A DNA stretch of 20,000 bases from the NCBI RefSeq assembly GCF_000485595.1, contig NW_014577217.1, positions 518,376 through 538,375 on the forward strand, given 5' to 3'. Position numbers and translations under genes: made by a program. The notes beneath the pieces were generated by a model that saw only the letters and a program-made list of their open reading frames with translations, was not told the DNA's origin and made no database searches. Of this stretch, positions 9,917 through 19,620 are shown one piece after another; positions within the stretch are counted from its first letter, which is position 1; each line of letters starts with the position of its first letter. The DNA comes from Priapulus caudatus. Lineage: Eukaryota > Priapulida > Priapulimorpha > Priapulimorphida > Priapulidae.

Positions 9917-9932
9917 CTTTTTTTTTTTTTTT
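9822..9932 (-). repeat. T tract, 111 bp
   Basis: Almost pure T with rare A, G and C. On the minus strand it would be a poly(A) tail of an element lying to the right, but only the TTCGAT repeats are found there. With the A tract at 9241 it could fold into a long A:T stem around the 364-bp segment. Confidence 0.95.
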
Positions 9933-10206
9933 ATCGAATCAGTTCGATCGTGAATTCGGAATCCTTTTCGAAATCCGTTGAATCAAAGCATTCGATCCGT
10001 GAATGAGCTTTTGATCGTGAATTGAAGTATTCGATCGTGAATCGAAATCATTCGATCCGTGAATCGAAGACATTCGATCCGTAATCGAATTCATTCGTTC
10101 CGTGAATGAGATTCGATCCGGTGATCGAATTGATTAAATCCAGAATGGAATGAGTTCGATTCGAGATCGAATTAATCGATTACAAACGAATGGTTTGATC
10201 AGATTC
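9933..10206. repeat. Degenerate ATTCGATCCGTGAATCGA array
   Basis: About ten or more imperfect units of roughly 20 bases, centred on TTCGATCCGTGAATCGAA. Each unit is itself quasi-palindromic (TTCGAT...ATCGAA). Indels between units are frequent, with single-base gains in runs such as CC and AAA. That suggests either long decay or uncorrected long-read errors beside the homopolymer. Confidence 0.75.
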
Positions 10207-10460
10207 GAATGCGTTTGTTCTCTTTTTGATTATAAAATCAAATAATGTGAAGGTTAAAACAGGGAATTATTTGTCGATTATGGATATAGCATATGATTGA
10301 CATAATCAATATTTAGCTATGCGATAAAGCAAATGTTATAGCAATGTAAATAAAGTTAATATGTGATAAATCAATTGTTATATGTGATAATCGAATTGTT
10401 TATGGTAATAATTCGAATGTTATATGTGATAAATTGATAGTTATATGTGAATAATCACCA
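10207..10460. repeat. Degenerate TTATATGTGATAAATCGAATTG array and AT-rich flank
   Basis: From about 10355 to 10455 a TTATATGTGATAA(A)TCGAATTG-like unit of about 22-30 bases recurs four to five times with indels. It adjoins the TTCGAT array and shares the TCGAAT word, so the two may be parts of one decayed satellite. Confidence 0.6.
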
Positions 10461-10888
10461 TAAAACTAAAATCGAATTATGAAACAAAACATGCAATACA
10501 AAACAGTTAGCTACAGTTTTTGTCGATCAATATTGTGACACTAAACGAACTTGAAGGTTCCCGAGATAAAGACCAGAAACGTGTGCGTGCACGATCCATT
10601 CGTGGCCGACTTGTCCGGAATGTAGAGATCACTCTCGAACTCAGATAAGTTAACCAGTATTCTATTGCAGGGTACACAAAAATGATGATCTAGTGGCACA
10701 TCCATTATTGAGCATTGTTTTATAGCAGTTTCTTAACAACCTGATTTGCTAGAGTCTGGCTATGAAATCCTTATACAGGTTTGGCAGGTCAACTAGTACG
10801 GTAACAATATAGCAGGCTATACGGACGTATTATTATATATACTAGGGTAGTACTACAGGTAGTATATACCTAGTTATAGGATGTTCGT
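10461..10888. other. Region downstream of the putative exon (possible 3' UTR on the minus strand)
   Basis: If the minus-strand exon at 10889-11115 is real, its 3' untranslated region lies here. I see no exact AATAAA on the minus strand in this stretch. Nothing else is recognised. Confidence 0.3.
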
Positions 10889-11115
10889 TCATATATTCAT
10901 CTCCATGAACAGCATGGTGGCGACAGCAGGTCTCGACCAGGCGGGTGTGCCGGCGCCGGAACTGGTAGACGTTGGGTGCAGCGCATCCTCGTCCAAAGGG
11001 TCGTGAAACCTCTGCGAGAATGCTGCAGCGTGACCTGATGAGGCAGCGGTGAAAATTTGCATGGTATACGCAGGACGCGGTGGCGGGGGAAGCTGCCTTA
11101 CAATTGATCGGATGG
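10889..11115 (-). CDS. Putative terminal coding exon, unknown protein
   Basis: On the minus strand, 75 codons plus two bases are open and end in TGA (10889-10891). The upstream edge is a good 3' splice site: a pyrimidine-rich run, CATTTTTTGCTCCGACAG, with the exon starting CC-ATC-CGA at 11115. The 74 residues begin IRSIVRQLPPPPRPAYTMQI, pass through an Ala/Ser patch (TAASSGHAAAF), an acidic DPLDEDA, a Ser/Thr/Gly stretch (TSTSSGAGTP), and finish MLFMEMNI. CpG and codon balance differ sharply from the AT-rich flanks. LPPPP resembles a proline-rich ligand for EVH1 or SH3 domains, which is inference. No family is recognised and no upstream exon was identified in the window. The opposite strand is partly open too (a 33-codon ATG frame at about 10914), so strand is likely but not certain. 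Confidence 0.45.
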
Positions 11116-11982
11116 CTGTCGGAGCAAAAAATGTAGGTGTCGGAGGTAACAGTCAGGCTATTAGTTTCTTAACGTGCCATACACTGTGCATAGTTAGTGG
11201 CGATCAGAGGTCTGCTTACTGATGGGTTGGCTAGCCTTGGCGAGAGGGTATATGTGGTGTGTGGAAGGGTAACAATCTACGTTGACCTCAGCCGTTAAAA
11301 AGGTGCAACATAGATAAAGTTCGGCTACGTTTGTTGTGATTACCCATGTTACGAGGCGGTGTCCGCATGTGTCAGCACTACTGGTCATAATGAAGCTCCG
11401 TATGATATACATGCATTGATTTTCGTGGAACTTACTCCCCAATACCATGGGGCCGATGCCATGAGTACTTCGAATAAAGATGTAAATTTGCCCAAACTGT
11501 ACAGTGCGTGATGAGTGAGAATCGCACATGGAATATCTTGTGAATATATTGATATATTATACTTTGTCATTGGTAAGGTCAAGGTGACGATATGACTGTA
11601 AGTTCATTGTGAGCAGAAGAGTGGGTATTTCCTTGGGCTCTGTTCAGTGACGAGAGGAGCCATTGCTAGCGTTACAGGTTTTAGTCTTGTCGGAAGACAC
11701 TTGTTCTTTCAGAGCTTACTTCGGTTGCTGTGAGAGAAGTGTAGGCAGTAGTGTAGAAGGTTTATTAGGTTTCTGTTGTTATCAGTGGTTTAGTTAACAT
11801 GAATTTATAAACTTGGACGCAACCGGAAGCTTCAGTTTTTATTCAACAAGAATAATAAATATGTTTGTATACATACGTTGAGCAGGGAGTGTATTGGTAT
11901 GTGAGTTGTTTCGATTTTCTCTTCTTACTCGTTTTCACTTTGCGGATTGATAACCTTTATAATTACTTGCTATCATTAGGTG
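11116..11982. other. Region upstream of the putative exon, probable intron
   Basis: The 111-codon minus-strand frame at 11194-11529 and the 65-codon frame overlapping it have no recognised domain and AT-biased codons. If the exon to the left is real, this is intron. AGGTCAAGGTGAC at about 11577 resembles a nuclear-receptor half-site pair. Nothing else was found. Confidence 0.35.
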
Positions 11983-12180
11983 GCGTATGTATGGATTAAG
12001 GTGGGTAATGTATGGATAAGGTGGTAATGTATGGATAAGGTGGGTAATGTATGGATAAGGTGGGTAATGTATGGATAAGGTGGGTAATGTATGGATAAGG
12101 TGGGTAATGTATGGATAAGGTGGGTAATGTATGGATAAGGTGTGCGTAATGTATGGTACGGTGTGGGTAATGTGATGGTA
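11983..12180 (+). repeat. 20-bp minisatellite GTATGGATAAGGTGGGTAAT, about nine to ten copies
   Basis: The copies in the middle are identical over 20 bases; edge copies have indels or substitutions (GGATTAAGG, GGTGTGCG, GTGTGGG). Central purity with decayed edges is typical of unequal exchange. The His/Pro/Tyr/Thr-rich minus-strand frame here is a translation of the array. Confidence 0.95.
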
Positions 12181-12246
12181 TAAGCGCTGGCTGTGGATGG
12201 ATGGATGCGTCTGTGAATCAATTTATGAACCGATTTGAGATTAAAC

Positions 12247-12310
12247 GCTGTCAGTCAGACAGTCAGTCCGTTCGTTCGTCTGTCCGTCCGTCCGTCCGCC
12301 CGTCTGTCTA
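12247..12310 (+). repeat. CAGT then CCGT/TCGT short microsatellite
   Basis: GTCAGTCAGACAGTCAGTC is followed by CGTTCGTTCGTCTGTCCGTC and further CCGTC units, about 60 bases in all. Confidence 0.8.
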
Positions 12311-14825
12311 TTCTAATGTATCGTCGTCGTAATGTATATTCGTGGATAAGGGTGAGTAAGTGGATAATGGCAGTATGTAGGTATGTGGATGAATAAACAG
12401 TTTGGTGCGTTGAGTTGTTGCATTTGCTGATGGATGGGTAGAAGGTGAGTGTCGGTAGGTGTTTGAAAATGGGCCCACTCGGCTGGTTGGCTGATTCGTT
12501 TGTTAGTTCATTCGTGTTATATATGTGAGTTGGCGCGAACCGCTTTTGGCAAGTGAATTAGTTATCATGTGCCTTATTAAATTATGTTTCTTATCTTGTA
12601 TAAATCTGTTACAAGCTTAATAGAAAGTGGATCAAAATCTCAACCACGGCACAGATTCGTCTCCCGTCTATGATATTTAGAATACCTCCCAAACACATGC
12701 AACAGTGTTATATATATGTATATGGTTATACATGAAGTGAGTGGGTTACAATATTTGTCGAAAATTAGTATAGCGCGGTAACTGATCACTATAGAAGAAG
12801 CTGCGTGGCCGTGTATATGGCGTGTGTATTTCCCCCAAGTGCGTGTTTGCTAGATAACAAACTATATTCGAATATGAAAAGCGTCATTAGTATATGGCTG
12901 TAAGTCATGGACGACGTCGGGCGTGACATTGCTCCAAACCTTCGCAATATTTGCTGTGAGGCCATGGGAGTTAAAGAAAGTGAAAAATTCGCGCGGCGCT
13001 TCTGAGAAACCCGTTAAATATCAACACCTAAATAGCTAGATAACCATTAAACAGCTGTCTTTTACGGGTAACTATTTAAGGGCTCACTGCTGGCAACTGC
13101 CTCCTTTGTGATATTTTGAGTATCTCTAGTGGCTCAGAATGACAATCATCTGCGAAGTCGGAAGAATTACTCGAGTGAACGAACAGACACGGTATGGCCA
13201 ACGCGCCAAAGGAGAGCAGATCAGGTAGTCGTGATTTGATATGCTTGGGTTTTGAACATTTGAGTCAGTTCGAAGGCCCCATGAGGCTTTATAATTAATA
13301 TTGTCGACGTTAGGCAACATTACACCTTTAATGAACAATATGATTTGCCTAAAATTTAATTCGGGTATTAAGTGTGATATTACACTCTCTATTTTGATTT
13401 TAACCTGTTATGATATTTATGATATTATAACATTACAGGATGAACAGGCAATGAAAAGCATATCAAATCAGTATCGAAGCCTTTAGTTGTTGGAATATTT
13501 GTTCCAGTATTAGCGGCTTGAACATCAGTGTTGGTCAATAAACTTAAGTAACTGCGTGTAGTGCTGCGCGTGTTAGATGGATGGGATTGGATTTGTTAAG
13601 TTGCGCAAGAGGTGAGCGTGATTACTCATGTGGGAGTTAAAGTGGATACGTGATAGAGATAGATGATGGGCTCTTGATGGTATTTAGAGAGTTCCCATAT
13701 AGATTAGCTATAATATGCAAGGTCGGTGTGCTCTTATACGTGACCAAATTAAAGCAGTTTGTGGATGATCCTCCCAACCCATGGCTATCTATTACTCTTA
13801 TTACATAAATTTATTCTATTTTCCTGGGTTATGGTTCGATCGATGACCTTATTGTGTGTATGGTACAAATGTATATATATATATGTTATCTTATAACCAT
13901 ATATCTTACTCGTGTCCGCTAGTGTTGGGCTATGTTGACCCCACCTGCGCACAAATAATTGGTGCTTCGATCCCGACTGGTATCCTAGCTTTCAATGCCC
14001 TCCCCCTCATACATCTATTGTTTGGATACGCATACTGGTGTATCACTATGTCATTTTATATCAAATGGAAACCAATGGCACCTTGTTATCAGGAGTAGAT
14101 AATCCTGTTGTTATTATAGAGGGGTTCATTTTAAAAACGAGTAATCGATATGAAGCTATTACATGACTGATCGTGTATAAAAGCGTGACACACCGTTATT
14201 CACAGCGCATTTGTTATGACAAATGTTCAGCATCAGTGGTTTGTTTGGCAAACATATATGCCGGAATATGTACCGAAAGCAGGCTAGATTCGGCTAGATG
14301 CTCTAGATTCGGGCGCATGAAAACAGGCTGATGTAAACTGTAAAGCATGCCGGATTATACGGCCAACGTGCATGCCATCCGCATCGTCACAAAGCAATGT
14401 TATGATGGTTAAGCGAGAATGGTTCAATATTTGTAGGGCGTCATAGGCTTATTACACGCTGTTTCGTTTCTGCACGTACACAAAATGCACACATCAATAA
14501 ATGTGATTTGGATATGCATGCATGTGTGGAGAGCGGATGTTTGGGATTAGAGTCGTATGTTTCGGAACACTGCATATTCCCTCTGCAAAAGGGAGAAAGT
14601 GGAGGCTTCAGACGGATTTAATACAATGCCATATCAGAAAGTTAGTAACCTTAAAAGCACATGGGCGTCATTCTGTGACCAATATTGCGCATGTGCACCA
14701 TTTAGGGCCACGTTTGTAACGATTGTCACTACCTAATATGCTCTCTTTTTCTGCATGTATGTGTAGTATAGTGTTGAGCTAGACAGAAAAGCGAGTGGTT
14801 GGGTGACAGGTGGCGTTGTATTGTT
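12311..14825. other. Long unique AT-rich stretch without a recognisable gene
   Basis: It starts with decayed GTGGATAAG words (12345-12370) related to the 20-bp array. Short frames at 13126-13338, 13301-13486, 13856-14098 and 14522-14719 have no recognised domain. The 80-residue frame at 13856 is hydrophobic but lies in T-rich DNA. Small GCTAGATTC repeats occur at about 14280-14312. No RNA gene or transposon end was seen. Confidence 0.45.
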
Positions 14826-14904
14826 GTATCCCCCGCGACGAAGTCGGCGGGGATACTATAGTTTCATCTCTGTCCAGCCGCCGCCGCAGACACTTTCCCT
14901 TCCT

Positions 14905-15700
14905 CTCTATAACTCGACCCCTAATTGACCTAGCGTGACCAAACATGGTCTACTTACACATCTTGGGGAGAAGGTGCGCAGCGTACCAAACCCAGGTCAC
15001 TACGACCTTTATTTGACCTTTACCTTGACCTTGATCATATTTCCCTTCCGCTCTATAACTCGGCCCCTAATTGACCTAGCGCTACCAAACTTGGTATACT
15101 TACACATCTTGGGGAGAAGGTGCGCAGCGTACCAAAACCAGGTCACTGCGACCTTTATTTGACCTTGACATTGACCTTGACTTTGATAATATTTCCTTTC
15201 CGCTCTATAACTCGGCTCCTATTTACCTAGCGCTACCAAACTTGGTATACTTACATGTGTACACATCTTGGGGAGAATGTGTGTCGCGTACCAAAACCAC
15301 GTCACTGCGGCTTTTATTTGGCCTTGACCTTGATCACATTTCCCTTCCGCTCTATAACTCGGCCCCTAATTGACCTAACTTGGTATACTTACACATCTTG
15401 GGGAGAAGGTGTGTCGCGTACCGAAACCAGTTCACTGCAACCTTTATTTGACATTGAGCTTAACCTTGACCATCATATTTCTCTTCCGCTCTATAACTCG
15501 GCCCCTAATTGACCTAGCGCGAGCAAACTTCGTATACTTACACATCTTGGGGAGAAGGTGTGTCGCCTACCAAAACCCCTAAGGCAACCAATTTTAACAT
15601 ACTTGCACATCTCAGGCAGATGAGTTGTGTAACAAACCTTTGTCTTTGTGACTTATTTAACTTTACCTACCTTCTACGTCCTTACAGAGATATTTCATTC
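14905..15700 (+). repeat. Tandem array, ~146-bp monomer, five copies plus a diverged sixth
   Basis: The landmark CTCTATAACTCG starts at 14905, 15051, 15203, 15350 and 15489, giving spacings of 146, 152, 147 and 139. Each copy also carries CTAATTGACCTAGCG, ACTTGGTATACTTACACATC, TTGGGGAGAAGGTG, a GTACCAAAACCAGGTCACTG block and a TTGACCTTGACC block. From about 15588 a decayed sixth copy is visible (ACATACTTGCACATCTCAGG). The plus-strand frames at 14935-15162 and 15255-15512 are translations of the array. Confidence 0.9.
15026..15333. promoter_or_regulatory. Repeated TGACCTTGA (TCAAGGTCA) words in the array
   Basis: Exact TGACCTTGA occurs at 15026-15034, 15160-15168, 15172-15180 and 15325-15333. 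Its complement TCAAGGTCA is the extended half-site bound by monomeric nuclear receptors such as ERR and SF-1/FTZ-F1. Most monomers also carry AGGTCACTGCGACC. Binding is inference from the motif. Confidence 0.35.
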
Positions 15701-15721
15701 ATACTAGATCACGGGGGATAC

Positions 15722-16424
15722 ATGTAGTTGGCGACAACTGCCCTTTCTAGTTTATTTATATTATTGTATTGTTTATTTATAGGCTAGTGAGATTGCTGGA
15801 AATTTTTCAGAAATCCCACTAGTCTATTATATATTATTATTACTCCAACTGGCGCGCTTTCACCGGCTGCTTCACGTCAGAACAAGTAGTTCACACTGAC
15901 ATAGGATGTATAGTAACTCAATTATGGGTTAAAACTATGCACGACGCCTAAATAAATACATTGGTGATTATGTGTACATCGTGTATACTATTCATAAAAA
16001 CACAATTAAAGTAATCTCTGCTTTGGCTGGTTTGACAGAACGGGAATCATGTGGCCGTTCTGGTCATCTGAGCTCAATCAAATTGTAAGTCACCTCTGTA
16101 TAAACGCTTCTGTATAAAGTAATAACAGCGTAGGGACAGCGCACAGCCTTCACTCATGGTGTTGCATCACGCTTTATTACCTGTTTGGTAAATTATTTAT
16201 GGAGGATCAATGCACAGTGGCATCAATTCATTTATTGTCTCGCACCATGAGAGCAAAACAGCCACCCATTTCAGGAATGTGTAAATCTATGCAATTATGT
16301 CTACGCATTCTGCATGACATCATTAGATGATACGTATAACACTTAATATTTGAGTACCGCATAGTTCGTAGTGTTTGCCAACAGTAAGCACACAGATACT
16401 CATAAGTATGGAAAACCATCGTTA
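15722..16424. other. AT-rich DNA with one imperfect hairpin
   Basis: CTAGTGAGATTGCTGGAAA pairs imperfectly with TTTCAGAAATCCCACTAG (within 15783-15824). The 92-codon minus-strand frame (16228-16506) runs into simple repeat and has no domain. Nothing else is seen. Confidence 0.45.
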
Positions 16425-16556
16425 TAGCGTGCACACACGCATAAGTACCACGCACGGATACACACTTGCGCGGGCGCGCGTGCGGGTGCACGCACACACA
16501 CCACACATAATATTATGTGGTGTGTATGTGTGTGTGTGCGCGTGCGCGCGTGCGTG

Positions 16557-16560
<4 letters not shown>
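16425..16560. repeat. CA/TG and CG alternating block with central palindrome
   Basis: CACGCACA-type sequence on the left and TGTGTGCGCG-type sequence on the right are roughly inverse around the exact 16-bp palindrome CACATAATATTATGTG (about 16504-16519). GCGCGGGCGCGCGTGCG at about 16468 and GCGCGTGCGCGCGTGCG at about 16538 make it strongly alternating purine-pyrimidine, suited to Z-DNA or a cruciform. Confidence 0.85.

Positions 16561-16622
<62 letters not shown>
16561..16622. repeat. (TA)31 microsatellite
   Basis: 62 bases of uninterrupted TA, self-complementary and continuing the alternating purine-pyrimidine run from the GT/GC block. Isoleucine/tyrosine frames over it are artefacts. Confidence 0.98.
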
Positions 16623-16623
<1 letters not shown>

Positions 16624-16657
16624 GCGACCAGGCGCCTGTCGTTGTGTACATTTCGCG

Positions 16658-16665
16658 TGACGTCA
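16658..16665. promoter_or_regulatory. Perfect CRE palindrome TGACGTCA
   Basis: An exact CREB/ATF consensus just right of the TA tract, in the CpG-bearing context TTTCGCGTGACGTCAGCC. There is no adjacent gene to assign it to. Confidence 0.3.
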
Positions 16666-16747
16666 GCCATTAATTATGGGTCGTCGATTTCTATACGCTA
16701 GCCTATTACATAACACCCACGTGCAAGCTTGCAATGACCGCAGTTAT

Positions 16748-17031
16748 TAATATTTAATCCCTTGGTGGTCAATAATAATCTTTGCTAACTCTATAGCTGT
16801 ATAGCTGATTCTGCCACAGAAATAAACTTTCCAGGAACTTCAAAATTATCAATAATATGAAACCTTGTGATAGTGTCATAATTGTCATAGTGTCTAATTT
16901 AGACTAAATAGCAGCACGTTTTCGTCTCTCTTTATACAGCCCGCCATATTTTACTAAAGCCTTGATCTTCAGCTGGACTAATATTTAATCACTTGGTGGT
17001 CAATAATAATATTTGCTAACCCTATAGCTGT
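16748..17031. repeat. Duplicated 53-bp segment, copies 231 bases apart
   Basis: 16748-16800 and 16979-17031 are equal in length and differ at three positions. The shared core is CTTGGTGGTCAATAATAAT followed by TTTGCTAAC and CTATAGCTGT. Weaker similarity continues past both (CCAGGAACTTCAAAATTA against ACAGGAACTTTGTAATTA), suggesting an old tandem duplication of about 230 bp whose core stayed similar. Confidence 0.85.
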
Positions 17032-18608
17032 TTGTTCATTAAACAGGAACTTTGTAATTAATCTTGATTTTATCCATAGTTGCAGGAAATTAGGTTTTGA
17101 CGTTATAGATCATGTTTATCATTTCATTTGATAAAAAACCCTGTTTACTAATGCAAACATTGTAATTAGAATAAAAGCCTAAATGCCATGACCTTTATTG
17201 TGACGTATTTCATTAGAAATGAGGTGGCAAATATGAACACTGAACAGTCCCCGTTTACCATGATCTATTAGCAGAACCCGTTCGTTATTACAGAGCCACC
17301 TGTCTTCCCACCTGCGTAGTCAGACCCTCAGCAAAAGAATGAAACAATTTTATGATAAACAACTATGAAGGTGTGTATACAAATACAGACGCTTGCCACG
17401 CTAGTAGCCTGGTTTCAAAAACGATCTAGCCGCCATTCTAAATGATTCATCGCCGTGTCTGTCAGCGAACTGTGAGTATAGACTATAATGGAAGAACGCG
17501 TCACTCACGGGTAAATGAAACAAACGTTTTTTTGTTTATTTGTTTTTATTCACTCTTGATCGTATCAGTATATGTATATGTACTAGACGAATGTGGGGTC
17601 TCAAATAAACGTTGAGTCACCAGTGAGTAATGGGAAAAGCAAGTCGTGTCTAATGCATGTACGTGCAATTCATACGTGACGTTTATAGTGATTATAACGT
17701 GATTATAGCGGATTCGTGTGAAACAAGGACATGCACATTATTGAGAGTATTCGACGTGAATAGACAGGTAAATGAAGAATATGCACTTACCAGCTATATC
17801 ATTATTAACATGCTGATGTAGATTACCAGCTAACATTATTGTAAGTGATATACCTGAAGGCGTAAAATATGTATTTCGCATTTAATATAGCCAGTTACAT
17901 AACAAGCTGGTATTTGTAACCGACTCCGGTATTAAGGTATAAAGCTATTAGCGTTTTGACGTAGGACCTGGTATTGTAGTTCTATTACAAAAAAACTCAT
18001 ACAATGCATCTACGTGTAACCTACTTACGTTGAACCTAAACCTAGACATACCCCGAACCCTAACCTTAACCCCACCGGTCTCTTAAAATACGCACCCGTT
18101 TGTTACGCGTGCCATTAATTTATTTGTGACTTTTAACTATAGGGATCCTGTACATTTTCTGTCTTTTGCTTACTAACTTCGGTTCAATTCACGAGACTTG
18201 GCTTGAAGATGAGGGAGGGAAGAAAATGTGATTGTTTATTTGGCTGAAAACCTGATATTTGCATGGTTGATGGATAAAAATGGTAACGAAACGCTACTAA
18301 CAAAAACTGTTTAACGAAGAAAAACTGTTTGCGCTATTTTTTATCGTAGTCATGGACGAATAAAATCAAAGCTCATGTTTGCTCTCATTTGGAGTTTTGT
18401 AACGGAATCTGTTTTTGTAAGCATCTCAAGATGTAAAAACTGACATTCTGCTTTTCTTGCGTTTTGTCACGTGCTAAAGATTTTACTGAGGAAACGAGAG
18501 TAGAGTTCTAGATGAATCACTTCACGGTGTGTAATATATTGGGTATCACTTTAGAATTACTCTGACGACAAGGTGACATGTCAGTGATTATCTACGTTAT
18601 TACATATA

Positions 18609-18611
<3 letters not shown>
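17032..18611. other. Long AT-rich stretch without a recognisable gene
   Basis: No frame of useful length is present. Minor items are GTGATTATA repeated at about 17688-17710, two TTACCAGCTA words (about 17788 and 17822), and CCCTAAC-like words at 18057-18073. None supports a gene. Confidence 0.5.
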
Positions 18612-18683
<72 letters not shown>

Positions 18684-18739
18684 CGTGCTTGTGTGTGCGT
18701 GCGTGCGTGCGTGCGTGCGCGTGTGTGTGTATGTGTTGT
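18612..18739 (+). repeat. GT / GCGT microsatellite
   Basis: Pure TG from 18612 to 18680, then TGCG tetranucleotides and a short TG tail. It is organised like the tract at 5146, pure TG followed by GCGT. Overlapping His/Thr-rich and Cys/Val-rich frames are repeat translations. Confidence 0.97.
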
Positions 18740-19614
18740 ATTTGGGCATGATAGTACTGTGAGGCGTGATTTCGTCTTCCAATACATTTGCCGATATAGT
18801 TTTTGGTATTCGTTAGAATGCATCGCATTTCTATCAGCAATTCTTCGTTTTAACCACGCCAATTTTTCTAAAGATCAACGAAATATGCATAATATTATCA
18901 GGAGTGTATAATAAAAGATCTGTTATGAGAGCTCATATACATGTTAGTGACATTTGCTTCGGGGGAGTACCGGCTCGTGTGATATCATTTCGGGTAGACT
19001 TAGCGTGATACTCATCAATGCACCCCGCTGTTATTTCTTATAACTCATTCAACTCATTAATAACGAGAGGGAATTTGCCTTGCTGAATGTAAGCTGTAAT
19101 TCTCAACAAGTGCATGTTTATTTAAAAACTGAATGCAACGAGTGTAGAACGCTCGACAGATTAATGGACAGATGCTATATGAATACCCGGAATGTCATTT
19201 TTTAGTGTCTGTGTGTGTATGTGTGCGTGCGTACGCGTTGTGTGTGTGATTTTAAGCCAGTAGAAGGTTAATCGGCAGAACTTGCGTATTCATTTACAAT
19301 ATACAGTTAATGCCCGTATATGACAATTGTTTACTCGGGGCCATCCTAGTCGCACGACTAACGGTTGCTTGCTTACGATAATTAATGCATGCACTCGCTA
19401 TATTCCTCTCTATAATTATGTGCTTCTGGTGCGTATGTGGTGTGAATACATACATGTATATGAATAATTTACAGTCGGAAAGTCTAGCAGCGTCTCATAA
19501 GTACTCCACTGCAACTCTGTTCGTCGCGTATGATCCGCTGTGAATAGTGTGACTGACCGAAACTCGTTGAAAGGGAAGATCATATTTCCCGTTCTTCGGC
19601 GTGCACGTGCGATT
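18740..19614. other. AT-rich DNA, no gene seen
   Basis: It contains a short degenerate GTGTGCGTGCG run at 19207-19249. Nothing else is recognised. Confidence 0.5.
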
Positions 19615-19620
19615 CTGACG

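Larger units (their letters stand above)
14826..15721. mobile_element. Element with GTATCCCC termini and a hairpin at its left end
   Basis: The left end GTATCCCCCGCG (14826-14837) is matched in inverse by CACGGGGGATAC at 15710-15721, 11 of 12 positions. The left end also folds by itself (14826-14856): GTATCCCC against GGGGATAC and CGAC against GTCG around loop GAA. Between the ends are a short unique leader and the ~146-bp tandem array. TA lies at each boundary, so a TA duplication is possible but not proven. There is no coding capacity. The layout of a short hairpin-bearing flank, a tandem core and a short right flank recalls pearl/Helentron-type elements of molluscs; the resemblance is inferred from architecture only. 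Confidence 0.5.

Noticed and set aside
9775-9981. Phe-rich plus frame
   Set aside because: It is a translation of the T tract.
11194-11582. 111- and 65-codon minus frames upstream of the candidate exon
   Set aside because: No recognised domain, and both lie where intron is expected if the exon is real.
11976-12221. His/Pro/Tyr/Thr-rich minus frame
   Set aside because: It is a translation of the 20-bp minisatellite.
13830-13845. GGTTCGATCGA resembling a tRNA B box
   Set aside because: No A box or cloverleaf arms are found at the right distance.
13856-14098. 80-residue hydrophobic plus frame
   Set aside because: T-rich DNA gives hydrophobic codons, and no family or splice context is seen.
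14935-15512. 75- and 85-codon plus frames
   Set aside because: They lie wholly within the 146-bp tandem array and repeat with it.
16375-16701. Ile/Tyr-rich frames on both strands
   Set aside because: They are caused by the GT and TA tracts.
18046-18075. CCCTAAC-like words suggesting an interstitial telomere
   Set aside because: Only about two imperfect units are present, too few to separate from chance.
18581-18911. His/Thr-rich minus frames and a Cys/Val-rich plus frame
   Set aside because: They are translations of the GT tract.
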